NCBI RefSeq assembly: GCF_043641665.1 | Contig: NC_092192.1 | Location: 156,001-220,000 of the forward strand | Length of the DNA: 64,000 nt | Direction: 5' to 3' | Source of the DNA: Enoplosus armatus | Taxonomy: Eukaryota > Chordata > Actinopteri > Centrarchiformes > Enoplosidae | Shown here: positions 1 to 12,566 of the stretch, in pieces | How positions within the stretch are numbered: position 1 is the stretch's first letter | How the letters are laid out: the number at the start of each line of letters is the position of its first letter | Program-made: the position numbers and the translations under genes | Notes under the pieces: generated by a model | What the model saw: the letters and a program-made list of their open reading frames with translations, nothing else | Database searches by the model: none | What the model was told of the DNA's origin: nothing

Positions 1-1795
1 ATGTCTCTTAGACCCCATCCCAACCTGGCTGCTTAAAGAGGTTAGGTTTTAGCCAACCATAGACCTATATCTAACCCTCCCTATTTCTCTAAAATTCTTG
101 AGAAAGCAGTTGCCAACCAGCTGTGTGATTTTCTACATGACAATAAGTTGCTTGAGGACTTTCAGTCAGGTTTCAGAGCACTGGTGGAAGTTACAAATGG
201 CCTTCTAACTGCATCAGACAAAGGACAAAGGTCTCTGTACCTGTTTTGTTAGACCTTAGTGCTGCATTCGACACCATTGACCATCATATCCTATTACAGA
301 GACTGGAACATTTAATTGGCATTAAAGGAACCGCACTAAGCTGATTAAAGTCGTATTTATCAGATCGATCTCAGTTTGTACATCCCCCATGTACGCCAAA
401 GTCGTCACAGAGTTTCACAAGGTTCTGTGCTTGGACCAATTTCATTCACCTTATATATGTTTCCTTTAGGAGATATTATTAGAAAACACTCCATAAACAT
501 TCATTGCTATGCAGACGATACCCAGTTATATCTATCGGTCAAGCCAGAAGAACCTCATCAGGCAAGCATGCCTTAAAAAGACCTGGATGACCTGCAATCA
601 TCTAATGTTGAACTTGGACAGACAGAAGTTATTGTTTTTGGCCCTGAACACTTCAGAAACACAGTATCTAAGGATATTGTTACTCCAGCGCCACCGCGAG
701 GAATCTCGGAGTTGTCTTTGATCAGGACATGTCCTTTAACTCTCACTTAAAACAAACTTCAAGGACTGCCTTCTTTCACCTCTGTAACATTAAAACATCA
801 GGAAGATCCTGTCTCAAACAGATGCAGAAAAATTAGTCCATGCATTTGTCACGTCTAGGCTGGATTATTGCAATTCCTTATTATCAGGCTGTCCCAATAA
901 GTCCCTGAAGACTCTCCAGCTGATCCAGAATGCTGCGGCACGTGTACTGACAGGAACCAGGAAAAGAGATCATATTTCTCCTGTATTAGCTTCTCTGCAC
1001 TGGCTCCCTGTAAAATCCAGAATAGAGTTTAAAATCCTTCTCCTGACCTACAAAGCTCTTACTGGTCAGGCACCATCATATTTTAAAGAGCTCATAGTAC
1101 CCTCACTAGAGCACTCTGCTCCCAGAATGCAGGTTGCTTGTGGTTCCTAGAGTCTCCAAAAGCAGAACAGGAGCCAGAGCCTTCAGCTATCAAGCTCCTC
1201 TCCTGTGGAATCAGCTCCCAGTTTGGGTTCGGGAGGCAGACACACTCTCTACTTTTAAGAGTAGGCTTAAAACTTTGCTTTCTGATCAGGCTTATAGTTA
1301 AGGGCTGGCTCAGGCCTGCCTGGACCAGCCCCTAGTTATGCTGCTATAGGCCTAGACTGCTGGGGGACTTCCCATGATGCACTGAGCTTTCCTCCTCTCC
1401 CTCTCCATCTTTACACATTCATGTCCCTCCAATGCATGTTACTAACTTTATATTTTCCCGGACTTTCTTTGTGCTTTGTCGTCTCGCAGGTTCCTGTGGA
1501 TCGTGGTCCTGGTTCTGACTCTGATCACTACAGTTATTATTATTAATCGTAGTTCTGTTATTATTAAAGCTGTTATTGCTGTTATTAATCATATCTTAGT
1601 TGTTATTATTACAGCTGTAACTACTATTATCAGTCATATTTCCATTATTATTATAATTATAGCTGCTATTGTGCTGCTATCTCTGTCTTCTCTCTCTCTC
1701 TGTCTGTCTCTCTCCCTGTCTGTCTGTCTCTCTCTCTCTCTCTCTGTCTGTCTCACTCTGTCTGTCTTCTCTCTCTCTCTGTCTGTCTCTCTCCC

Positions 1796-1844
<49 letters not shown>

Positions 1845-2092
1845 GTCTGTCTCTCTCCCTGTCTGTCTGTCTTTCTCTCTCTCTCTGTCTGTCTCTCTCT
1901 CTCGCCCACCTGGAGTCTGGTTCAGCTCAAGGTTTCTGCCTCTTAATGGAAGTTTTTCCTCTCTATCTCATGGTGGGAACTGTTGGGTCTCTGTAATAAC
2001 ATTATCAAGAGTTGGTCTGGACCTGCTGTCATGAGATGAATTTTGTCATGATTTGGCACTATGTAAATAAAATTGAATTGAATTGAATTACA
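1..2092 (+). mobile_element. L2-type LINE, RT remnant with 3' tail (left end outside window)
   Basis: Broken reverse transcriptase frames on the plus strand ([30 protein letters not shown] at 376-576) followed by the LINE-L2 C-terminal region ([40 protein letters not shown]), a 3' UTR with a TCTG/TCTC tract, and a terminal TTGAA repeat. Several frameshifts and stops make it dead. The intact parts match the copies at 18370-21650 and 12567-13740. It lies in the intron that should lead to the tmprss15 SRCR exon. Confidence 0.85.
1679..1905 (+). repeat. TCTG/TCTC microsatellite inside L2 3' UTR
   Basis: Mixed CTGT and CTCT units over about 225 bases. It gives long Ser/Leu/Cys frames on one strand and Arg/Glu/Asp/Thr frames on the other; these are not genes. 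Confidence 0.9.
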
Positions 2093-2323
2093 TCAAATGT
2101 AACAAAAATGGAACATAATGTAAAATAACATAATGTAATGTGGAAATCATTCCTGCCTGTGGCCATCAAACTGTTCAACTCCTCCCTCTGAGTGTCAGAC
2201 ACTCAGAAGAAACAGACTGAAACTCTGGACCTGCTTCTACACATACTACCTCATTATTATTACTTATTCTTTAAATGTCAGTGCAATACATATATACTCA
2301 TATGCAATAGTGCAATACAGACA

Positions 2324-2324
<1 letters not shown>

Positions 2325-2391
<67 letters not shown>

Positions 2392-2392
2392 A
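2325..2392 (+). repeat. (ATCT)n microsatellite
   Basis: About 17 near-perfect ATCT units. Confidence 0.95.
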
Positions 2393-2725
2393 TGTCAGTA
2401 TCATAAATGTTTATTTTCTGTAATAATCCAAAATTCAAGAAGAAGAATCTCATTGGCTGTTTGAAAGTGAAAGTAATGCTAACTTGCGATGCTAACTTCA
2501 GGGTTGACCTACATAAAGACGTCATCCCTGCAGGACTCTATTGGGGGTTCAGTCCTTTCCATGCCAGCCAATGTAAAGTGGGAAGATTTAACCAACTGCA
2601 GGAAACATAAAATGACATCAGATGAGTTCACTAGTTTCTAAACCAATGAAAACACTGAAATTAATCTCTGTGACGTCAGTATTGACATATATTGTGATCG
2701 TCAGAGAAGCTCCTGATCGACTCAC

Positions 2726-5700
2726 CGCAGTCAGCTTCATCAGAGGCATCAAGACAGTCAACCACGCCGTCACACTGACTGTTACCATGGATGCAACTTC
2801 CAGTCTGACACTGGAACTGATCAACTTCACACGGGGCTGTTCACAAACCACATTAATAAATAATCAATAATAATACTAATAATACTGGTGTTTACTGTCT
2901 TTTCATTCATGTTTTAATACACTGCAGTCTCCAGAGCTTCAACCTTCTGACCTCTGACCCTGACCTCACCTGGTGACCCCAGGTTGACCCCAGAGGTGAA
3001 TTTGGCTCTGAATCCTCGGCCGTGACCCGAGCTGTCCGTAAAGAACCAAACTACCATCTGATTGGTTGTTGAGAACAAATCGTGGGCAGGGCCATCACTG
3101 CCGGTGAGAACAGCTGGAAACAAAACAAGTTAATAGCTGAAGCAGAATAAACTGGAATAAAGTCACATACACACATATATCCTGCTGAGGACGAAGCTGA
3201 AAAGGATTCTGGGTAAAACACAGCCTCACCCAGTAAAGTGGACTTTGGACCGGCCCCGTCCCGCACCTCTACAATGTCATAGGTTGCTTCAATGTCAAAA
3301 TCCAGGAAGTGGAGCTGGATGTTCCGACCCTCGCTCGTGTGGAGAATCCACAGACCTGTAGCAGCAGAGGATCATGGGTAATTACAGTAACAACACACAG
3401 GTTACAGTTGAGGTTCCAAACATCAGGTAAACATGACGGACATTTTCAGGCCAAATCAGGGAGTGGATCTTAAAGACCATGTAGTTATTTATCGAAGAAA
3501 TAACACATTTGTCTATTGATAGCTAATGTTAGCTAACTTAGTTGCTTAAGTAATCTGTAACAACTGCTAACTGTAGCTGTTGTTAGCTAGTTAGCTGTGC
3601 ATCTAGTGGCCCTCTTAGCTATATCTATACTCTTAGCTAGCTAAACACCAACAGTCTTTGGTGCTCCAAGCTAACTGAGCTAACAGCAGCTACAGTTAGC
3701 TAAAGTTATAAAGTTGTGTTTTTGTACAGTAATCTATCGTTTTCCAACCTACTTCTTGTCTCATTTGTGGTCTGATAAACAGGAAGTTCATCACATTCAG
3801 TCCCCATATCTCTATTTTCCAAGCTAAGTTACTGTTTCTGTCATGCAGTCGACCACAGCAGCTCAGTATGAAGCGGCGCGCTGTGCTCAGGGCTGAGAGG
3901 CGTCTCCCTGCCCCTCCTGGGCTGCAAGGAGTCGGCCAATCAGAAGAAAGTGGGCTTTTAGGGAGGCGGGCCTTGAAGGGACAGGAACTCAGACGGCCTG
4001 TGTCAGACAAAGGGTGAACTGAGGGGCTGCATGAAGGGCCACAATAAGATGAAGAAGGACTTATTAGATCTGTGGATCATGCAAAGCTGCTCTAGTGGAG
4101 TCCCAGAATAAACATATAGAGCAGGGGTATTCAACTAAAGTTCGAAGAGGTCCAATTAGAGAAAATTTCCTCAAGCAAAGGTCCGGAAAATCATAATGTC
4201 TAACTTGCGTTGTGATTTAGTGTGATATATATTGAAGTAGCCTAGTAGTTGTATCAACGTCTGCATGTAATCAACAACTGACTGTCAAATCAAATAAAGA
4301 AAGTACAATTCAAAAACATTTTGACCATATTTACTGTCACTTAACATTGAACTATACAGATATATAATACTGTAGATATGTATAATGTTCTTCTCTCATT
4401 AACTAAAAGAAGGGCTGCATTTAAAAATAAAATAGAGAAAATAAATAAAATAGCTTTTGAAAAATTGTGCATCTTAAAATAAAGTGCTTAATTTTAGAAA
4501 AACAAAATAAAGTGTAGCAGCAGCTTGAGTTTCCCTTTTTCTTTGTTAACTGTTTCACATCTTGACTTCACAGTCTCAACCAATTTCACAATAAATAATG
4601 TGTCTTCTCTCCCTGTGTTGTTCACTCGTCTTATCATCTGTCACTCGCCTCTCACCTCTCTCGTCTGTCTGTATTCAGAGTCGCAATGTTTATCGCCTGG
4701 AATGCACAGATTTGATTGGCTGAGTAGCGTCACGTGGGCTGGCGTAACTCGTATGCAATTGGTCTGTGAGTTTCTTGAGCCGCTAAACCAGTGCCGCAAA
4801 GACTAGAAAAGCTGCGCCGGTTAAAATAGAAGCGCGCCGTCAAAATTTAAAATCCCTTAATAATTTATTGATTATAGGTCTGGGTCCATATAGGACGGTG
4901 TCTGGGTCCGGACTCGGACCGCGGTCCGCCTGTTAGTGACCCATGATATAGAGCATAAGAGGTCCCCTTTAAGTAAGAAGTAAAAGTTGGAATGAGCCTG
5001 GACAGAGGTATACTCACACTTAGCCTTGTTCCCATAGGATTGTGGGTAATTTGAGGAGCTGAAGGTGGAGTTTGGCTCCCAAAGGTTAAAGGGTCCTCCA
5101 CAGTCAGCTGGACCAATCAGAGCAGAGAGTTTGGAGTCAGACTGAATCCATATCACACACAGGTGTATGAACACTGACATGAACTGATGATACAGTCATA
5201 ACATTTTGACTGAAAAGAAAAGAAAATCCAGGCTGTCATGTGTGTGTGATGATTAACAATAATCATTAACATTTCAGAAAGTTGCACAGTTACAGCAGAT
5301 TCAATTACCAATAAACATAAATAATACAAATACATAAATCACTTTTCCTACTAAGACATACAGAAAATATACAAAATAATATAAAACAATATTCTTATAA
5401 TATAATATAATGTAGACTTAGTTTTAGATTTTTATTTGCACACATATACATCATAAAACCAGATTATATAAATAATACAGAAGTCAAAACGTATTGCATA
5501 TGTTCTATCACTTCCTGTGTCCACTATGTGGCACTGATTGCACTTCCCAAATTTGAAATTGATCAGATTAAATCTCTAGGAGGATTTGGGACGGAGCCTG
5601 TAAATTGTGAAAAATGCATTCACATTGCACAGTCAATTCAAAATGGCTGACTTGTTGGGATTAGGGCATGGCTCCAAGAGGCTCGGCATGATACACGTGC

Positions 5701-8700
5701 CTACCAAATTTGGTACATCTAGGTGAAACATACCACAAGGGCTCCTCCACTGAAATTTTATAGGGGGCGCTATCGAGCTATTTTGCCACATGCACAGGAC
5801 CCTTCTGACTCGTGAGCATCATGTGTAGGAAAAAAAAGGTTAAAAAAAAGAATCCATGCAATTCCAATAGGGTCCTTGCAGGACTTTCCGTCTCTGGTCC
5901 TAAATATGTAACAATACACTAAATATTAATAATAATGTGAATATTAATAATAATAATAATAATAATAATAACAGGGGGCGTGTATAGGTTTCACCTGGTA
6001 AAGGGGGCGTGGTCGTTGGAGGCAGCACATTGGTCGGTTCAGGGGGGGCGGGGCCACACGCATCAGAGGTCAGTGTGATGTTATCCAAAGCAATGTCATT
6101 CCTCATCCCTCCTTTCTTCAGAGCTTCAAACACCACCTTTAGAGGTCAGAGGTCACACTCATCAGTTATCAGTTATTGATCAGCTGACTAATTCAACTTA
6201 TTGCTGATCAGGATTAATAAACTGATCAGTCTGTGGACTACCTGTGTGATGTCACTGACCGTGGTCTCTGTCATCAGGTTGAGGGTCACTTGGCCGTAGT
6301 TCCAGTTGTCTCCATAGTTACCGTCTCGCTGGAACGCCACGGTAACGTGAGGTTCAGACTGAGATGGAGATGGTCGGAGCAGCAGGACTGTGAGACGATG
6401 GACATCTTCTCCAAACATGTGATACCTGCAGACAGTCAGATGGTTTCCTGTCTAGTTGACTTTTTGTCTTGTGTATTTGTTTACTAGTTTGTTTACTTGC
6501 AATCATTTTAAAGGTGTTTGTTTACATGTTTTTGTTTGTTTTACATGTTTACTTGTTTATCTTTTGTCATATTATCTGGTTTACTTGTTTACCTATGTAT
6601 TATTCCATTGTTTAAATGTTTGTTTATTTCTTCCGTTTTCACATTTTTATTTGTTTATTTTCCAGATGTTTACATGTTTGGTTATTTTTCAGTTGTTTAC
6701 ATATTCATTTGTTTATTGTCGTGATGTTCACATGTTTATTTGTTTATTCTCCAGTTGTTTATGTATATTTCTGACCTGTGTGTGTGTATGTATGTAGGTA
6801 TTACAGGTATGTATAAATATATGTTATTTGTTATTATTTTTATTCTTTTTTACTGCAGTGAAATGTAAAGCACATTGAGTATCTTAGTAATGAAGTGTGT
6901 TCTGTGAATAATACATGTGTATTTGTTTATTTTCCTGTTGTTTACCAGAAGCTCAGACACATGGGCTGTGTGGACGGAGTCAGAGGGAGGCTGTGGATCT
7001 TGAAGCTCTTCAGCCATTGGCCCGGACTACGAGGAGTGACAATGTAGAAACCTGACAAATTCACAAGACTAATCAATACTACTGATAGCACCACAAACAA
7101 CAGCAACAACAACAACAACAATATGGAAAATAATGATAATTTTATTGCAGAATGATTTAAATCACAGTTTCCTGTTTGATCTGTTTTCTTATTCAATTCT
7201 TATTCAGTTTTCTTATCTGTTTTTCCTATTTTTATTATCCTATTTGTTTATTTCAGCTTGGTTTATGGTTGTTGTGTCTGTTGTTTGTTGCTGTTCTGAC
7301 TGTATTTACTCTGTTGACATCATCATAATGTTGAACCCACCTGAGCTGTTGCCTAGTGTCTGATCGACACTCGGGCCACTCAGCAGAGGAAATGTGGAGC
7401 GGCGGGTTCGAATCCAGTCTCCATCATCGTCCTGCTCCTGCCTCCAGAGACACATGCCCTGCTCAAAGGTACACGTCAGCTTCTGCTCATCTGAACACAC
7501 ACACACACACGCACACACACACACAGGGTCAGTTACAGTATACAGTTGTATATTTCCTATTGACAGGTGAAGTAAAGTTACCTAGGAGGGTGGAGGTGTT
7601 GGCGGCGCTGTAGGTGGCGTTGAACCCTGACAGATTGTTGACGCCATCAGAAGTAAACTCCACAGTTGATTGGTCGGTCAGCAGCCACACGGTGCCAGGA
7701 GGGGTGGAGCCTGAGAGCTCAGCTGCAAATCATATTAAAATGTGAGTTAATGCAGCAGTCCTCTGTGTGTGTGTGTGTGTATGTGTTTACCTGTCAGGTG
7801 TTTGTCTGCTCCGACTCCTTCATAAAGTCTCAGAGTGTCGATGTTTTCTTCGGATTCAAACTGATGGAAGTTGATCCGAACAGAAAGTCCTTGATCGACC
7901 CTGAAAACAACAACTTTGTTTTACTGTTAGAAGGAAATGAATAAAACTAATTCCTGTTTCAGTTTTATTGTTGAAGTCTCCCGCCAGTGATCTGCCGAGA
8001 GCTGAACTCGTTGAGTTATTGATGGATTCAGTGTGACAGTCATATGAACCTTCTGATCAATGATCAATAATCAACTGTTCCACAGCCCTGAGTGCAGGTA
8101 ATAAATGACATCATCTGTACAGCAGCGTTCAACCACAGAGATGTGTGTGTGTGTGTGTGTGTGAGCTGATGTTGTACCTGATGATCCAGCGACAGAAGCT
8201 GCTGCTGTTGTACGTCTCTGAGACGTCTGATGAACTGAACGAACCGCTCGGACCTCTCAGCACGAACTGACCGTCACATGCGGTCGCTATGGTGATGAGA
8301 GTGATGATGTCACAGGAAGTCTGATCCTTCAGTAACACCTGAACTGTCTGAAACATCTGAGATCAACCATTTATATCCTGTTCACTCCTGCTTACAGAGA
8401 AACTTAATTATTAATATCAACAACGATAAATAATGATATAATTAAAACCCGCTAATTCTCCTGACGTCTGTTAAACTGCAGCTCCTGTAAATGTTTCTCA
8501 CATGAAGCCTTTAATATAAGCATCACTGACCACAGCCAGCTGCGTCTTCATCTGAGGCATCAGGACAGTCATGGACTCCATCACAGAGCTGATAGATCAG
8601 AACGCACATCGACCAATCAGCACACGGCGTCTGATGAGGAGGACACATTACTGTGGACACAAAGACAAACATGAGTTTAACATCTTTAATAAAACAGATA

Positions 8701-10716
8701 GAGTCATGGAAAGAAACAATGACTTTAAAGGCAAATATTAAGATCAAAGATGTGAGAAGAAAGTTACAATGAAAACAGCAACAACTAAAAGTAACATCAT
8801 GAGATTGATTTTTATTATATGATTCATTCTTTTAGTTTTAGTGACTTTGTTTAAGAAAATCTACTCGTGGTGATTCTGATGTTGAAGACAAAGCTCTCTG
8901 AATGTCAGATCTTTGAGTTAACAAGAGTTTAAAGAGAATTTTCTCACCTGCTGGAGGTGTGACAACTGTCGGTGAAGCTGTTGTCTTGTCTTGTTTCTCT
9001 GCAGGAAAAGAGTCACAGTTACTTCCTGAAATGATCCTGATATTTACTTTACTTGAGTTCGAAGACCTTTTTTCTGTTTGGTCTCTAAACTCTAACTAAA
9101 GTTGTTTTAAATTTGGGGATGCTGTGATCTCACAGTGACATCACCGCGTCACCTTTGATCTGGATGCTGTTCCTGTCGATCACCAATCCTGTGGCCCCAG
9201 CCTGAAGCCCCGCCCCCAGCTGTTGCTCTGCCTCCTTCACATCAATCAACTGATCGAACCAGAGGTCAAAGGTCACCACCACACTCCCCTGACTGAGGAC
9301 ACACACATCAATAAACATTTAATGAATCAATCAATCAAACAATCAGTCAATCAGTATAAATCAGAGCTGCTGCCAACAGCTGTTACTGATTAGTAAATTG
9401 ATTATTGATTGATAATGATGTGATTGATCATATATCTGACCTGAAGTCTAAAACCTGACAGGACTTGAAGAGATGTCTGAGCTCATTGTGACCAAACGCC
9501 TTAGATATCTGTCGACCAATCAGAGGTCAGACTGTGATCAGGTGACACCTGCAGACAGACTGTGACATCATTTAAACCTGATCGATCAAACTTATAGATC
9601 ACAGTGTGTACTTTATAGTGTGTATTTATAGTGTCCATACTTAGTGTGTACTTTATAGTGTGTATTTATAGAGTCCGTACTTAGTGTGTACTTTATAGTG
9701 TGTACTTCAAAGAGTCCATACTTAGTGTGTACTTTATAGTGTCCATACTTAGTGTGTACTTTATTGTGTGTCTTTATAGAACCCATACATGGTCGGCATG
9801 GTAGTGCAGTGGTTACCACTGTCACACGGGAGGTATAGCAGGGTAGAGCCCTGCCCACATGTCGAAGAGTCCTTGGGAAATACACTGAACCCCAAGTTGT
9901 CTAAGTTACCTCGCACGGCTGCTCAGTCGCCATCGGTGTGAGAATGAGACCAAACTGTAAAGCGCGTTGGGAACCGTTGATGTTGAAAAAGTGCTATAAG
10001 GGTGATGACATTAATTTACCATTTACCATACCCAGTGTATATTTACAGTGTGTTTTTAGTGTGTCCATACTTAATGTGTACTTTATAGTGTGTACTTTAT
10101 AGTATCGATACATTGTGTGTACTTTATAGTATCGATACTTTGTGTGTACTTTATTGCGTCCATACTTAGTGTGTACTTTATAGTGTCAGTACGTAGTGTA
10201 TTCTTTATGGTGTGTATTTTTTAGCTCCCTTACTTGGCCAGTATGTGGTGTGTCAGTGGCATAGCAGTATTAAATTCACACAAATGTTCAACATGACAAA
10301 CACACAGATACACTGATCAATACTTTGATCAATACTACAGTTACTGGAGTTTAAAGCTATCGGGTATTTTCAAAATAAAAGCCTGTGATCTCACCAGGTT
10401 TTGGATGTCAAAGGCCAGAGATTTAAAGTGCAGACTGCTGAAGTTCTTCAGCTCCTCGGAGAAAACCGCTCCCTCTATGATCACCATCCGACCAGTCAGC
10501 ACTGCTGGCTCAACGGCACCTCGGCACACACACGACAAAAACATGCTAATCAATAATATCTGCTGACACCTGATCCGTTTATTAAAACCAGACTCTGTGT
10601 TTACCTTCAGGCTTCAGGCTGATCCATGAAACTATGATCAGGCCGACGCAACAGACCAGAAGAAGAGATGACACGACACTGAAGAGAAACTCTGAAGACG
10701 ACAGACCGCGATTCAT
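2726..10716 (-). CDS. tmprss15: Enteropeptidase (TMPRSS15), 5' part; membrane anchor to LDLa2
   Basis: Type II membrane protease of the gut brush border that activates trypsinogen. Seventeen exons, all GT-AG and in phase (plus-strand coordinates, 5' to 3'): 10605-10716, 10395-10519, 9441-9508, 9153-9292, 8948-8998, 8531-8650, 8178-8286, 7791-7900, 7582-7722, 7341-7490, 6946-7051, 6242-6425, 5995-6136, 5018-5107, 3230-3355, 2970-3113, 2726-2836; about 676 codons. Domains in order: short cytoplasmic tail with hydrophobic anchor ([20 protein letters not shown]), SEA, LDLa1 ([13 protein letters not shown]), CUB1 ([16 protein letters not shown]), MAM ([24 protein letters not shown]), CUB2 ([26 protein letters not shown]), LDLa2 ([16 protein letters not shown]). 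Order and motifs match mammalian enteropeptidase closely. The start is the ATG just before the anchor. The SRCR and serine protease domains are not in 1-2700, so the gene runs off the left edge or is truncated. Introns carry a hAT element, a TTAA-type repeat and a SINE. Confidence 0.95.
3468..4972 (+). mobile_element. TTAA-flanked interspersed repeat, interrupted by a hAT element
   Basis: About 600 bases (3500-4121) resemble 53598-54830 in order and wording, including TTAGCTAAC-rich sequence and a block around 3700-4020. The right end at 4954-4972 reads as the inverse of the left end of the other copy (TTAAAGAGGACCTATTGTGC at 53598) and both ends touch TTAA. This suggests a DNA transposon with TTAA target duplication; the class is not identified. 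The left end near 3468 is diverged. Confidence 0.5.
4122..4945. mobile_element. Non-autonomous hAT-type transposon with 8-bp target duplication
   Basis: Starts CAGGGGTATTCAACTAAAG and ends TTAGTGACCCATG, hAT-like termini. ATATAGAG (4114-4121) is repeated exactly at 4946-4953. The 824 bases hold no transposase frame. It sits inside the TTAA-type repeat within a tmprss15 intron. Confidence 0.75.
5515..5890. repeat. Teleost interspersed repeat of the GGGGGCGCTA family
   Basis: Contains phrases such as CCAAATTTGGTACATCTAGG and GGGGGCGCTATCGAGC that recur, inverted or altered, at 49740-50290 and 51290-51700. There is no coding capacity. Class unknown to me. Confidence 0.4.
5936..5971 (+). repeat. 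(AAT)n microsatellite
   Basis: Tandem AAT units just downstream of the tmprss15 exon 5995-6136. Confidence 0.85.
9605..10230 (+). repeat. Degenerate minisatellite in tmprss15 intron, split by a SINE
   Basis: Repeats of a unit like AGTGTGTACTTTATAGTGT alternating with CCATACTT, seen at 9605-9785 and again at 10025-10230, with the SINE between. Confidence 0.7.
9790..10030 (+). mobile_element. tRNA-type SINE
   Basis: Head GCATGGTAGTGCAGTGGTTA resembles a tRNA box-A region of teleost SINEs, followed by a body with CTTGGGAAATACACTGAACC and a tail with GTGCTATAAGG and TTTACC repeats. A related copy lies inverted at 48826-49010. Confidence 0.65.
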
Positions 10717-11835
10717 ACTGACAGCTGCAACACATAATCAATCAATACATCAATCAATGCACCAATCAATACACCAATCGATCGCTAGATCCATATATCA
10801 CTGCATCAATCAAAAACACTTTTTTCTTATTAACTGAACAGAATTACTGAATTAATCAGTTCAAATTATCATATTAAAACTTTAAACCCCAAAACTCATC
10901 ATATCAAACATAATCTGCTTCATCAGAAGTTAAAGAATGAATGAATGAGTGAGTGAATGAGTGACATATCTTGTGGAAATCTTTCAAAGTTAAAGTCTTA
11001 AAAGAGGAAAATTAAATTCCTTGTTTCCATGACAGAAACACATTTTCTTTTAAACAGACTTTTACTTTGAAAGATCTCATTTTGATGTGTTTAATTGTTG
11101 AAGCTTAAAGGTAAGTGATTCCACTTCCTGTCAGCCGAGAAGACAAAGAAACAGACTCACCTAGGTGAAATGAATGTACCTGCAGCAGACTTCAGATCAG
11201 CTGTTCTGTTAGTTTTCTTCAGTTTGTTTCTCACCTGTTTAGTAAAATCTGAAGTTACACACTGACTGGTCGTCCTCTTGGACTCTGAATCTGATCTGTG
11301 ATCAGCTTTTATTGAGCTGAAAATGACTAATGACTCATCAATGTGGAAGCCGATAATCACTACAGTTACTGATAATCATTAACAGTATTTCTGCTGCTGG
11401 AACGAGTCACAGGAGATAAACTATTGACTGTCTTTATATTATAAAATATACAGATATACTGAAAAAGACGTGACTATTCTTTGAAATGAAAACATCGCTC
11501 TGCGTCGTCATGTTGATATTATTAACTTGTTGATCTTTATGATGACCCAAAGAATCAGAGTCTAAAACTGAGAAATTACCTGTCAGAGGTCTTCAGCTGT
11601 CAGCTAGCAATCAAACATTAAATAAATCTAAATAATCAATAATTAAGTGGATCAAATATTACTTACCTCACCTTTTAATTGAATATTAATGATGTCAACA
11701 ACAACATGAAGTACTTCTTGTTGTTGAGTTTCTTGTTTATCAGAATCTAAAGTCCAGCAGCAGTAAACCTGTCAGGTAATCTTTATCTTTAATGTGGCCC
11801 CACCCCCTCTGCACTCACCTGACAGGTGACATGTC

Positions 11836-11863
11836 TCCTCCTCCTCCTCCTCCTCCTCCTCAT
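11836..11863 (+). repeat. (CTC)n microsatellite
   Basis: Nine or more CTC/TCC units in the tmprss15-csf1r intergenic region. The surrounding 10720-11830 shows no gene that I can support. Confidence 0.85.
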
Positions 11864-11889
11864 CATCAGCTAATGTTCTAATTATAAAA

Positions 11890-12075
11890 AAATGTAGTCC
11901 TGTGGTATTTTGTATAATGTACTGTAGTAGTTTGTACAGTGTCCTGTGGTATTTTGTATAATGTACTGTAGTAGTTTGTATAGTGTCCTGTAGTATTTTG
12001 TACAGTGTCCTGTAGTAGTTTGTATAGTGTACTGTAGTATTTTGTACGATGTCCTGTAGTAGTTTGTATAGTGTC
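11890..12075 (+). repeat. About 22-bp minisatellite
   Basis: Units like AGTGTCCTGTAGTATTTTGT alternate with AGTTTGTAT variants. The unit lacks stops in some frames and produces open frames of 72-74 codons that are artefacts. Confidence 0.85.
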
Positions 12076-12350
12076 CTCTAATATCCATCCATCCATTTTC
12101 CTTCACTTATCCGGGGCCGGGTAGCGGTGGCAGCAAGCTAAGCAAGGTAGTCCAGATGTCCCTCTCCCCAGCAAAGTTTATCAGCTCTTCCTGGGGAGGC
12201 GTTCCCAGGCCAGATGAAATATGTAGTCCCTCCAACATGTTCTGGGTCTATCCTGGGGGGTCTTCTACCAATTGGATGTGCCTGGAAAAAGGAGGGCGCC
12301 CAGGAGGCATCCTGATCAGATGCATGAACCACCTCAACTGTTAACTGAGT
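12076..12350 (-). mobile_element. RTE-type LINE 3' fragment
   Basis: Begins ATCCATCCATCCATTTTCC and continues with the GGCAGCAAGCTAAGC, TCTCCCCAGC, CATCCTGATCAGATG order typical of the 3' half of a common teleost RTE LINE, read here in antisense. A longer relative is at 57467-58540. Confidence 0.7.
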
Positions 12351-12566
12351 TAAAGCACCACAAACAGCAATCACTCTGATAAAACACTGAGTGAGTCAGA
12401 GAAAAATGAGAGACATCCGGCAGATAGAAACGAATGAAAGAGCAGGGAGAGTTAATACATTATTAGAGTAGTTATAATCAATAAGAATAAGTTCTCTTTC
12501 AAATCAAACATCGTAAGACATGAGTGTAACATTTTGTAGTAGCATGTGGAACAGTAGAGGAGGATT

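Noticed and set aside
1476..2034. Ser/Leu/Cys-rich and Arg/Glu-rich frames at 1476-2034, 21004-21608 and 38154-38430
   Set aside because: They are translations of TCTG/TCTC microsatellites in L2 3' ends.
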